From assembly GCA_021785935.1 (NCBI GenBank), contig JAJYOG010000003.1, positions 76,829-140,828 of the forward strand: a stretch of DNA of 64,000 bases. Reading direction: 5' to 3'. Both the position numbers and the translations under genes were made by a program. The DNA is from Actinomycetes bacterium. GTDB lineage: Bacteria; Actinomycetota; Thermoleophilia; BMS3ABIN01. A model generated the notes under the pieces. The model was not told the DNA's origin. It searched no databases and was given only the letters and a program-made list of their open reading frames with translations. Below are positions 32,885 through 41,427 of this stretch, one piece after another (the first letter of the stretch is position 1; the number at the start of each line of letters is the position of its first letter).

Positions 32885-34939
32885 TTATGAGCCTTCAAAC
32901 CGCCGCTTTCTGGTAACAATGATGACATAAGCGGCGCCGCCGATAATGGCCGCAAGGGCGACGATGATTACTATCCAGCCGCGAGAGGTAATCAGGTGCA
33001 CGCCGGCGCTGTCCTCAACCAGAGTGTGGCCTCGTGACGTCACGCCTGCATGAATCTTTGACCAACCATCCGAGTGGAAGGGTACGCCGATCTCGACTCT
33101 GCCAGTTTCCAGGCGCAGGTGCTGATCGGAGCCGTTCGGGAATTCCACGCCGTCCCCGGCCAAAGAAAGATCGACATTAAAGGCATAAGGATTGTTATTG
33201 ACCAGTGTCACCGTGGCCTCGCCGTCAGAATTTCGCTGCAGCAACGGTGTGCTGACATCGACTCCCAACTTATCGAACTGGCTGGAGGTAAAACCGTCGA
33301 TCGCATTGAGGTAGGCCAACCCCTGATTGGCGGTTTCCGGCCGCGCTCCCGCTCCGATGAAATAGGAACTCTCGGCGGTGTACATCTCCTTGGCCAAACC
33401 TACCATTTCCGGTATTTCACTATCCACGGCCAGGCGGTAATCCTCAAATCGTTCGTGAACGGCATCAAGCTTCTGATAATAGGTCTGCGTCAGATAATCC
33501 TCTGCCGGATCGAGATACCGAAGCAGAGTCACCGGCTGGGTGTTGGGACGATACTTCTGCCTGACTTCGTTGAGTGTGAGCGTGTTCAGCCATGGTTCCT
33601 GGTCGATCGTGGCGTACACAAGCTGCCGCTGGTCGGCACTGAGCGCGGGGTTTGAAGCAAAGGAAGCGGCGATAACCGGTTGTGAGCCGCCGGCAGTATA
33701 GGCATTGGCGAGGGAAGCCATGAATCCCGCCGGATTGGGGGCATCGGAGAAGAGCGCCGCCGAAACGTCATCGTTCGCAAAGAAGGCGGTGATACGCTCA
33801 CCACTTAGATCCCTCACACGGTAACTGGGCGCTCCGGCAGGAAGCCGTCCCTGAATGAAGGTGCGAGCAGCCCCTGAAAGTACAGTGTACTCGCCACCGG
33901 TAGCCGCCAGATACCGCAGTGAATCCGTGGTCACGTCCAAACCGGGCGCGTATGCTCCCTCCGGCACGGCGGGAAGCGAAAGGGCGTTAGTAAGAATGTC
34001 ATGGCCTATACGGTACTGGCCGTTGCCGTCATCCCAGCCCTGTTTGGCCAGAAGTGGCAGACTGGCGAAAGAATACGGAGTGGAGATGAACTGGGTGTTG
34101 CTGCTCTTGGCCATAAATTGCAACCCGGCCAGGCAGCCTGAAGCAGCCTCGGCTTCGGCCGAATCCGCCGGATAGCTTTTTGAGCCCTCGCCGCTGACAA
34201 GTTCGAATCCGCCTGCTAGATCCTCCAGCTGGTCAAACAATGAAGCCTCGACTGCGTAAGTGGTTTTTATCCTCGGAAATTTTTGCGTGAAATCCGGATG
34301 TTGAAGAATTGTATCGGGGGTGCGTGGGTTGCCACGACAGCGGTCGACCAGGGCGGTGCTGATGAACCGTCCGGTCTCGTCACGCTGCGGCGAGGACCCT
34401 ACCGTCCATAGAAGTGCCAGATCCAGGGGTCCGTGCGCGGCCGGATCGACAACCGCAAGCCAGCCGGTCCCGGTAACCGTTTCCTCGTTGCCGCTGACCA
34501 GACTTACCTTGTATGGGTAACCACCGGGGCCAACCTTGAGATCAGAGAGACTGGCGCCGTCCGACGAGGTTCCCTGTCCCGACAGGTTGTAATCCTTGTG
34601 CAGACGCGTTTCCGACATCGGCGCCGCGGCATACGGGTTTGGCGCTGTGTACGATGCGGCGGGATAGACTCTGACGACAAGGTCGCCGCTTAAGTTACGG
34701 CCCCCGGAATCGAGAATCATATTGAAAACAACGCTGTCGCCGGTATGATAGACGAGCTTATCCGTGGAAACGGTGATAACGCCGGAAGCGGCATCGGCGC
34801 TACTGCCGGTCCACAAAACATTCATCAATGTCAACGCAAAGAGAATGGCTGCCGCGGACAGATAGATGAACGCGGCTATCGGCATGTGCCGGGCCGATGC
34901 GTGCCGGGCTGATTGCGAGGACCTGACGCTTGAACTCAT
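32885..34939 (-). CDS. large membrane-anchored secreted protein, family unknown
   Basis: I chose ATG 34939, giving 684 residues. An upstream frame to 35101 exists but reads across the divergent otsB start region. After a Ser/Arg-rich N terminus a hydrophobic segment (IYLSAAAILFALTLMNVLW) acts as signal or anchor. An Ig-like strand region (DKLVYHTGDSVVFNMIL) and a long middle domain of about 500 residues follow. The C terminus is a single membrane helix (WIVIIVALAAIIGGAAYVIIV) with a basic KRR tail. The middle region resembles extracytoplasmic glycoside-hydrolase-57-type barrels only loosely. No catalytic residue can be named. Confidence 0.65.
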   Translation of the reverse strand: MSSSVRSSQSARHASARHMPIAAFIYLSAAAILFALTLMNVLWTGSSADAASGVITVSTDKLVYHTGDSVVFNMILDSGGRNLSGDLVVRVYPAASYTAPNPYAAAPMSETRLHKDYNLSGQGTSSDGASLSDLKVGPGGYPYKVSLVSGNEETVTGTGWLAVVDPAAHGPLDLALLWTVGSSPQRDETGRFISTALVDRCRGNPRTPDTILQHPDFTQKFPRIKTTYAVEASLFDQLEDLAGGFELVSGEGSKSYPADSAEAEAASGCLAGLQFMAKSSNTQFISTPYSFASLPLLAKQGWDDGNGQYRIGHDILTNALSLPAVPEGAYAPGLDVTTDSLRYLAATGGEYTVLSGAARTFIQGRLPAGAPSYRVRDLSGERITAFFANDDVSAALFSDAPNPAGFMASLANAYTAGGSQPVIAASFASNPALSADQRQLVYATIDQEPWLNTLTLNEVRQKYRPNTQPVTLLRYLDPAEDYLTQTYYQKLDAVHERFEDYRLAVDSEIPEMVGLAKEMYTAESSYFIGAGARPETANQGLAYLNAIDGFTSSQFDKLGVDVSTPLLQRNSDGEATVTLVNNNPYAFNVDLSLAGDGVEFPNGSDQHLRLETGRVEIGVPFHSDGWSKIHAGVTSRGHTLVEDSAGVHLITSRGWIVIIVALAAIIGGAAYVIIVTRKRRFEGS

Positions 34940-35080
34940 TAAACGGTTCCTGACCTTGAACTTCGCTTTAGTGGGCTGCGGCGCTGTATGATACCATAGC
35001 GCCTGATCGCACGGGGCGCCAGACGGGCATGCAGACAGCAGTATGCAGACCGGCAGCCCGCCCAGACTACTTTCTACTAT

Positions 35081-35929
35081 ATGACTGGCAAATCCTTGCA
35101 CAAAAAACAGCCGACCGCCGATTCACTGGATGAAATTCAGGAAGCACTGGCGCCATTAATGGCAGACATGGCCCACACGGGCATCTTCCTTGACCTGGAC
35201 GGCACCCTGGCGCCAATCATGCCACGGCCCAACGATGTCGCTGTGCCTCCGGACATCATCCGGCTCATCCGCAAGCTGTCGCACACCTATCTGGCTGTGA
35301 CCATTGTCAGCGGCAGGCCGGCTACCGGAGCCAAGCGCATAGTCGGCAATTCCGAACTCGCCTATATCGGCAACCACGGTTTTGAAACGATGCTGCCGGG
35401 AAGGGCCGTTGTCGTCTGTGAAGAGGCTCAGCCCTATATCGCCAAGATCCGTGAGCTCGTAGAGTACTGCCGCAAAGTGGAAGAGATGTCTGAGATGGGA
35501 ATCTGGCTGGAAGATAAAACCGCCACCATGTCTTTCCATTTTCGCAACGCCCCCGATCCGCGCCAGTCCATGGAGTTTATGCACGAAAGAATTTTCCCTG
35601 AGGTTGAGAGGCTTGGCCTGGCGGTCAGTGAAGGCAGAAAGGTGATTGAGGTAAGACCGCCTGTGCCGGTAAACAAAGGCATCGCCGTTGGCCAGTTGCT
35701 CGACAGGCTTTCGTGTGTCAAGGCGATCTATGTCGGTGATGATACCACTGATATCGATGCGCTCAAGGAGCTGCGAAAGCGCGGCCGCCGCAAGAATCAG
35801 ACGATGCTGGGCGTCGGTGTCATTTCGGATGAAATGCCGAATGAGCTGCCAAAATTTGCCGATCTGCTGGTCGAACGTACCAGCGGTGTGGAACAGTTAT
35901 TGCAGCTGCTGGCAGGAGAGGCGCCATAG
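35081..35929 (+). CDS. otsB: trehalose-6-phosphate phosphatase
   Basis: The 282-residue HAD-fold enzyme has the motif-I aspartates in FLDLDGTLAPI, ASP-type motifs SGRP and GNHGFE, and a C-terminal KGIAVGQLLDRL and YVGDDTTDIDAL. These features identify trehalose-phosphate phosphatases, which release trehalose. No otsA is in the window. The gene is divergent from the membrane-anchored secreted protein and is followed directly by a small Cys-rich gene. Confidence 0.9.
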   Translation: MTGKSLHKKQPTADSLDEIQEALAPLMADMAHTGIFLDLDGTLAPIMPRPNDVAVPPDIIRLIRKLSHTYLAVTIVSGRPATGAKRIVGNSELAYIGNHGFETMLPGRAVVVCEEAQPYIAKIRELVEYCRKVEEMSEMGIWLEDKTATMSFHFRNAPDPRQSMEFMHERIFPEVERLGLAVSEGRKVIEVRPPVPVNKGIAVGQLLDRLSCVKAIYVGDDTTDIDALKELRKRGRRKNQTMLGVGVISDEMPNELPKFADLLVERTSGVEQLLQLLAGEAP

Positions 35930-36166
35930 ATGAATGCCGAGCAGCAAGCCTGGACCGGCAAGTATAATTACCGGGAAGCTACAGCTGTGGACAGCTGCGA
36001 TCTCTGCGCTTATGCCATCCGCATCGACACCGACCACGACCTGCGCGTTGAAGCCCTCTCCTGTGATGCCTGCGGTGATGATACCGGAGCCCCATTCAAT
36101 GTTGACTTCGGTTTTATCTGTGATCTTTTTCTGCCGGAGCTGCTCGAAGAGGAACCGGAGAAATAA
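35930..36166 (+). CDS. small CxxC protein, possible zinc-binding
   Basis: The 78-residue protein has two CxxC pairs (CDLC near residue 23 and CDAC near 46) and a further Cys in GFICDLF. A metal-binding or redox fold is therefore likely. It starts right after the otsB stop. The last 53 nt overlap the convergent LmbE gene, which is unusual but within what compact genomes allow. No family is recognised. Confidence 0.55.
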   Translation: MNAEQQAWTGKYNYREATAVDSCDLCAYAIRIDTDHDLRVEALSCDACGDDTGAPFNVDFGFICDLFLPELLEEEPEK

Positions 36167-36965
36167 CCCGCGCAGCTGCTTCCGCGAAGCGCTTGAACCT
36201 CACCGGCGTGTAATATTCGTAGGCAAGCCTGCCCTGATGCGGCCGCACGGTGTAGTCGCGGCCGGACGGTACCCGCCGGTATGGCTCCCCCTTCATGTGT
36301 ACCATCATCGGCCCCCCCTTTAACCCCGTTAGCAGCCACAGGATCAGACGCTGACTGCGAAAGGCGATGACAAGCTTGCGTTTCATCAGGCGGTCGGTGA
36401 GCTTCATGGACGTCTGTTCCACGAAGCCCTGTTCTGCTGATTCCGCTCCCGGTAAGAATTCTCCCACCTTCAAGAACCCCGCATTTGCACGGTGATACAG
36501 CGGAAATTCATAGAGCGCCGGCGGCGGAGTCTGGGATTCACGCACAGATGGGAACTGACGCATATTTCTGGCTTGACCGCCCAATCGCCCGATCGCAGCC
36601 GCGGCAGCCAGCTGGACGGCGTCGTGGTCGGGATGTCCCCCTTCAAAGGCCGGGACGAAGAGGGAGGCGGGTTTCATCCTCTTGAAAAGTTTCTCTAACC
36701 GCAGGGTAATATCATCCAGGAAGTCAAGCAGATGACCGTCGGGAAGCCGGAAGAACAGGAGGTTGCCGGGCTTGACCCCGATTAATTCCATTGCCCGGCG
36801 CGATTCAGCCTCACGTCTGTCGCCACGAAGGCCGCCGCGAGTAAGCCAGACAACCATGATCGGCGCCCCGGCCGAAACCAACCGCCGCATGGTTACGGCA
36901 ATGAAGAACTCGTCATCGTGATGGGCAAACAGGAAGAGAGCCGGTGTCGGCGGGGTTCCTGACAG
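36114..36965 (-). CDS. PIG-L/LmbE-type N-acetyl-sugar deacetylase
   Basis: The first ATG (36890) would cut off the metal motif. The frame upstream reads ALFLFAHHDDEFFIAVT, in which AHHDDE is the family AHPDDE with Pro changed to His. A CTG at 36965, with AAGGGA upstream, is the most likely start. A second metal-binding segment is GGHPDHDAV. LmbE proteins are zinc-dependent de-N-acetylases, for example in mycothiol and glycolipid synthesis. The start overlaps the 3' end of the PHP-GT4 gene by about 50 nt, so the deacetylase may act on that glycosyltransferase's product. Confidence 0.78.
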   Translation of the reverse strand: MSGTPPTPALFLFAHHDDEFFIAVTMRRLVSAGAPIMVVWLTRGGLRGDRREAESRRAMELIGVKPGNLLFFRLPDGHLLDFLDDITLRLEKLFKRMKPASLFVPAFEGGHPDHDAVQLAAAAAIGRLGGQARNMRQFPSVRESQTPPPALYEFPLYHRANAGFLKVGEFLPGAESAEQGFVEQTSMKLTDRLMKRKLVIAFRSQRLILWLLTGLKGGPMMVHMKGEPYRRVPSGRDYTVRPHQGRLAYEYYTPVRFKRFAEAAARVISPVPLRAAPAEKDHR

Positions 36966-39522
36966 AACGCTCCCTTTCTATCGTGGCGAAGGTCTCGAAA
37001 AGCGAGCCCGCGGGCGAAGCGCTGGTCTCGATGGTGCCGGTGGAGCGGCTGTCAGTATCGAGCCGCCACCAGTTGACCAGGTCGGCATAAACCGCGAACT
37101 GGACAGCGAAGATCCGCTCCCACGAGCGTGTGGCTGCCAGTGTCCTGGCGGCGTGAGCCATGGCCCGGCGCAGGCCTGAATCATCGAGCAGGGTTTCAAT
37201 CCGCTCATTAAACTCACTGATACTGCGTTTGCGCGCGGTTAATCCGGTCTCGCCAGGCTCGATGTTCTCGATGGCGCCACCCTCAGAGCAGATTACTGCC
37301 GGCAATCCCGATGACTGTGCTTCAAGGATTACCTGGCCGGAGGTGTCCACCGAGCTGGGGAAGACGAAGATGTCAGCGGAGGCAAATGCCGCTGCCAGAT
37401 CCTTTCGCTGCAGCCAGCCGGTGAAGGTGGCGCTATCCCCGAGCAGATCTTCGAGTTCGCTGCGCAGCGGACCGTCGCCGACCATGGCCAGATGCACGTC
37501 ATCGCGCTTAGCCGCCAGCTCCCGATAACATTCAGCGAGGAACACCAGGTCTTTCTCGGCGGATAAACGCCCCACGAAAAGCAGAATCTTTTTTTCGCTG
37601 CCGCCGCCGTTGCCCTTAACACCCCTTCCGCTTAAACGGCGCCGCCACTCTTCACTCCGGAATTCCGGCGAAAAACGGTCAGAGTCGATTCCCTGATGAA
37701 GAACAGCCATCTTGCGCTGATCGAGTCCGTGGCTGGCGAGATCCCGGCTGCTGTAGGCGGATGGCACAAAGGTCAGATCGCAACGCTGGTGGAACCAGCG
37801 CGTGTAGGTCCAGGCTGCTTCCTCGTTGAGCTTGTCATCAGTAAGACGTCCGACGCAGCGGGGCACATCCGTATGGAAGCTGGAAACAAACGGCACCTGC
37901 AGGATGCGCGAGGCGATGAAAGCCGCAATCCCCAGCGGCCCCGGAGTTGCGGCATGAATGATGTCGAACTCCTGCTCCTCGCAGTAGCGGACAACGTCGA
38001 GCACCGGCGGCACACTCATATCAAGGTCGCCGAAGTCAGGCAGATTGAGCGAGGTGACCGCGGGGAAGCGAACAATACGGCCGCAGTTAAGCTTTTCTTT
38101 ACGGGATGGACCACCCTCGCCGCAGGCAATAATTTCCAGCGGCATCTTTTCGGCGTCGCTGTATTCAACCAGGCGCCCCAGAATGCTGGTGACTCCATTG
38201 ACCTGGTCGAGAGTATCCGTAAACAACGCCACCCGTGGCCATGGCCCCTCGGCCGCCGGCACATCCGGCAACATCTGCGAACTCAGCCGCCGTAGGAAAT
38301 GCCGCTGACGGCTGTGATAGTTGGATGCCAGGGAATATGGCAACAGCAGGATCTGCAGGGCGACCAACCGCCCGATCGCGTCCAGATTTTCGATGAAATT
38401 GAAGATGGTGATCTCCGAGAGGTCCGAAAGCGTTGTCCGCATGCCCGAAGTCCAGGCAGCGTTGACCAGGGAGAAGAGCTGGTTGTGAAATTCCTGGCCG
38501 CCGGATGCTCCGGCATGGCCGTTTCTGATCAGCGGCAGGATCGCCTTGCGCAACTCGCGGTCCGCCATAATTTTTTTAAAGGCGCCGCCAGCCGAATCGC
38601 TTCCTACCGCCAGCGAAACCAGGCCCATCCATTTGCGGCCGGCACGAGCCTGTCCCAGCAGACCGGCGCTCTTGCCACCCTCGTTCTGCTCGACGCCGTG
38701 GGCCAGAAGTCCCAGCATCGTGTGAGCCAGCTTGAAGGTGCTGCCATGGGTGCCTTCGAACCGGCTGCGCCCCGACCTGACTTCATTCAGAAAACCGGCG
38801 ATGCTGCCGGTATCTTCGGTAATTGTACAGGCGCAAGCGACATCGAAACCGCCATGATCGTCAGAGCCGGCGGTGAACGTGATGTGGCCGTCGTGCATGG
38901 GTTCGAGGCTATGGCGTTCACTTAGCTCTTTGAGCTTCTCCGGCGTGCATTGCTGAGTGAGCCGGAGCGCCAGCAGGTTCTCCCGCGTCAACGTGGAGCC
39001 GTTGTGAACTTCCCAAATCGGGAAGAGAAGCATCAGGCGCTCGATGTGGGCGGGAGTAAGTTCCCCGCCGACGCCGGTGAGCGGATGCGCCAGCACGTAG
39101 AGAATTTCATGCCGCTTCATATATGACACCAGCTCATAGAGGTTTTTCCTTAAGGACTGTATCTCCGAATGCTGCTGCTCGGTGATGCCCAGAGCCAGCA
39201 CGTGCAGCTTTACATCACCTTCAGGGAAATAGGTCGTTACCTCTTCGCTGATAAAGAAATCATCGTGGTGGGTTAGTCGCAGGCAGCCCTCGATGGTGTT
39301 GTGATCGGTGATGGTGACGTAGGTCATCCCCCGTTCCTTGGCGTCCCGGTAGAGGGTGTCGGGATCGGTGTTACTCTCCCCAACCCCCGCCTGACGCAGG
39401 ATCCAGTGGTCTGATTCCATGGAATAACGGGAATGACAATGGAGGTCGACGCGGCATTCCCCGGGACGCTTTGGCGTGGAAGTCCTGAAGAGAGGTCTGC
39501 TCACGGGCGTTTCCCGCGGCAA
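36913..39522 (-). CDS. PHP-domain/GT4 glycosyltransferase fusion
   Basis: The 869-residue protein combines two enzymes. Residues 24-230 form a PHP metal-dependent hydrolase: DLHCHSRYS with His28 and His30, VTITDHNT, and VLAHPLTG, then GSDDHGG. From about 430 a GT4 glycosyltransferase follows: VALFTDTLDQVNGVT, FVSSFHTDVP, LLFVGRLSAEKDL and the EAQSSGLPAV donor site. A linker of about 200 residues separates them. It would make a glycolipid or glycan intermediate. The LmbE gene downstream overlaps its 3' end. The start is TTG 39522, with weak ribosome-site support. Confidence 0.85.
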   Translation of the reverse strand: MPRETPVSRPLFRTSTPKRPGECRVDLHCHSRYSMESDHWILRQAGVGESNTDPDTLYRDAKERGMTYVTITDHNTIEGCLRLTHHDDFFISEEVTTYFPEGDVKLHVLALGITEQQHSEIQSLRKNLYELVSYMKRHEILYVLAHPLTGVGGELTPAHIERLMLLFPIWEVHNGSTLTRENLLALRLTQQCTPEKLKELSERHSLEPMHDGHITFTAGSDDHGGFDVACACTITEDTGSIAGFLNEVRSGRSRFEGTHGSTFKLAHTMLGLLAHGVEQNEGGKSAGLLGQARAGRKWMGLVSLAVGSDSAGGAFKKIMADRELRKAILPLIRNGHAGASGGQEFHNQLFSLVNAAWTSGMRTTLSDLSEITIFNFIENLDAIGRLVALQILLLPYSLASNYHSRQRHFLRRLSSQMLPDVPAAEGPWPRVALFTDTLDQVNGVTSILGRLVEYSDAEKMPLEIIACGEGGPSRKEKLNCGRIVRFPAVTSLNLPDFGDLDMSVPPVLDVVRYCEEQEFDIIHAATPGPLGIAAFIASRILQVPFVSSFHTDVPRCVGRLTDDKLNEEAAWTYTRWFHQRCDLTFVPSAYSSRDLASHGLDQRKMAVLHQGIDSDRFSPEFRSEEWRRRLSGRGVKGNGGGSEKKILLFVGRLSAEKDLVFLAECYRELAAKRDDVHLAMVGDGPLRSELEDLLGDSATFTGWLQRKDLAAAFASADIFVFPSSVDTSGQVILEAQSSGLPAVICSEGGAIENIEPGETGLTARKRSISEFNERIETLLDDSGLRRAMAHAARTLAATRSWERIFAVQFAVYADLVNWWRLDTDSRSTGTIETSASPAGSLFETFATIERERSVRNPADTGSLPVCPSR

Positions 39523-39712
39523 TTTGATAGCGTAGCTTTGTCTGTATTAGTCATTTGTAGTCGTAGTGATGGCCCGGAGCAGCAGCTAGCCCTATGCCCG
39601 GCGCCGTCACTGTTATATATCCTACGGTGATTCGATTGTAAGGGCAAGGTAAAATGCTTAAGATTCTCGAAAATCGATTTCAACAGCCAAACCATTGGAA
39701 ACGGGGTAAAGC

Positions 39713-39919
39713 ATGTGTAACGAAGATCTGATCGATTCATTGAAGCTCGTTATTGCCGGACTGATCAGGCACACCGATGAGCTGCGGATCAAATACAATC
39801 AGGTGGAGGAAGAGCACAAGGAAGGCAATCTCGACGGCGGTTCGCTGGCCTCGCTCAACAGTGTTGTCCATCAGTTGGAGGCCGATTCCGCCGCCTTCGA
39901 GAAGATCCTGGGGGAATAG
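39713..39919 (+). CDS. small helical protein upstream of selA
   Basis: The 68-residue acidic protein (MCNEDLIDSLKLVIAGLIRHTDE to AAFEKILGE) is predicted to be almost all helical or coiled-coil. No family is recognised. The selA TTG start follows its stop by two bases, so the two are cotranscribed. A link to selenocysteine synthesis is possible but unproven. Confidence 0.6.
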   Translation: MCNEDLIDSLKLVIAGLIRHTDELRIKYNQVEEEHKEGNLDGGSLASLNSVVHQLEADSAAFEKILGE

Positions 39920-39921
39920 AT

Positions 39922-41367
39922 TTGGGTAGTGGAAAAAAGAGCGCGCTGAGCCAGGAACAGACGGAGGCCCTGCGGGCGTTGCCTTCGGTAGAAGAGCTGA
40001 TGGAATTTCCGGCGCTGAGCGCAGCTATCGAGCAATACGGGCGTGAGCTGACTGTGGATAGCGCCCGTAACGTGCTGGAGCGGTTGCGCGCGAGCATAAT
40101 CGCGGGGAAGGAGGGTGGCAATATTGCCGGGCTGGCGGAAGCAGTCGCCAGGGAGGCAGCGCGGATCTTCGAGCCGAGCCTGAAATCCCTGATCAATGCA
40201 TCCGGTGTGGTCGTGCACACCAACCTCGGCCGCTCGGTGCTGGCCGATGAGGCGATCGAGGCGGTCGTCAGGGTGGCCAGCTCCTATTCCAACCTCGAAT
40301 ACAATCTCGATGAGGGAAAGCGGGGATCGCGCCACGATCACATTACCCGCCTTGTCATGGCGCTGACCGGCGCCGAAGACGCACTCGTCGTCAATAACAA
40401 TGCGGCGGCAGTGCTGCTGGCGCTTACGGTCTTCGGCGGCGGGCGCGATGTCATTGTCTCGCGCGGCGAGCTGATCGAGATCGGCGGCTCATTCCGGATT
40501 CCCGACATCATGGCCTCGAGTTCGGCGCGGCTGGTCGAGGTCGGCACGACCAACAAGACAAAACTTTCAGATTATCAACGCGCCATAGGGCCGGCGACGG
40601 CAATGCTCCTGCATGTACACACCAGTAATTACAAGGTTGTCGGCTTTACCGCCGAGGTGGATGTCACCGAGATGACGGAGCTGGGCCATGCACATGGACT
40701 GGTTGTCGTGGATGACCTGGGCAGCGGCGTCCTTGCCGAGTTGCCGGCGCTCGTTGACGAGCCGTCTGTGCATGACAGCCTCGCCGCCGGCGCCGACGTC
40801 GTTACTTTTAGCGGCGACAAACTGCTGGGCGGACCCCAGGCGGGCATCATCGTTGGCAAAAGCGAATATATCGAGAAGATGAAGGCGCATCCGATGGCGC
40901 GGGCGATGCGCGTCGACAAGATGACCCTGGCGGCGCTGCAGGCGACGCTGGCGATGTATCTGAAGCCGGAGGAGGCGCTGGCGAAAATTCCAACCCTGAG
41001 GATGCTGAGCGAGACCGATGAATCGCTGAAGGCGCGGGCGGAAGAGCTGGCTGCGGGGCTGAAGACGGCACTCGGTGCTGGTGCGGTAGACGAATCGGGC
41101 GCCGCCGCAATCGGCGTCGAACGAGCCGCATCCAAAGTGGGCGGCGGCGCCCTCCCTTTACTGGAACTCGACTCCTGGGTCTGCACTGTCAGTCCATCCG
41201 GCATCACCGTCGACGAACTCGCCGCCCGCTTGCGAGAAACGGATCCTCCGGTCATCGGCCGTATCCACAAAGAGTTGCTGCTTCTGGATGTGCGGACGAT
41301 TTTGCCCGGCCAGACCGATGCGGTCGCCAGAGCGTTCCAGCAGGCTTTTGAAATTCCACAGCCCTGA
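39922..41367 (+). CDS. selA: L-seryl-tRNA(Sec) selenium transferase
   Basis: The 481-residue PLP enzyme converts Ser-tRNA(Sec) to Sec-tRNA(Sec) with selenophosphate. SINASGVVVHTNLGRS-like sequence (here LINASGVVVHTNLG) lies near residue 93. VVNNNAAAVLLAL holds the cofactor region, and the PLP lysine is in SGDKLLGGPQAG. Start is TTG 39922. It lies upstream of selB, and a tRNA-Sec is at 44616, so three of the four standard selenocysteine genes are here. selD is not in the window. Confidence 0.95.
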   Translation: MGSGKKSALSQEQTEALRALPSVEELMEFPALSAAIEQYGRELTVDSARNVLERLRASIIAGKEGGNIAGLAEAVAREAARIFEPSLKSLINASGVVVHTNLGRSVLADEAIEAVVRVASSYSNLEYNLDEGKRGSRHDHITRLVMALTGAEDALVVNNNAAAVLLALTVFGGGRDVIVSRGELIEIGGSFRIPDIMASSSARLVEVGTTNKTKLSDYQRAIGPATAMLLHVHTSNYKVVGFTAEVDVTEMTELGHAHGLVVVDDLGSGVLAELPALVDEPSVHDSLAAGADVVTFSGDKLLGGPQAGIIVGKSEYIEKMKAHPMARAMRVDKMTLAALQATLAMYLKPEEALAKIPTLRMLSETDESLKARAEELAAGLKTALGAGAVDESGAAAIGVERAASKVGGGALPLLELDSWVCTVSPSGITVDELAARLRETDPPVIGRIHKELLLLDVRTILPGQTDAVARAFQQAFEIPQP

Positions 41368-41427
41368 TTTAGTGAATCAGGATGCGACCATTTCCCCACG
41401 GAACCGTGCAATCCTGGAAGCCCTGAG

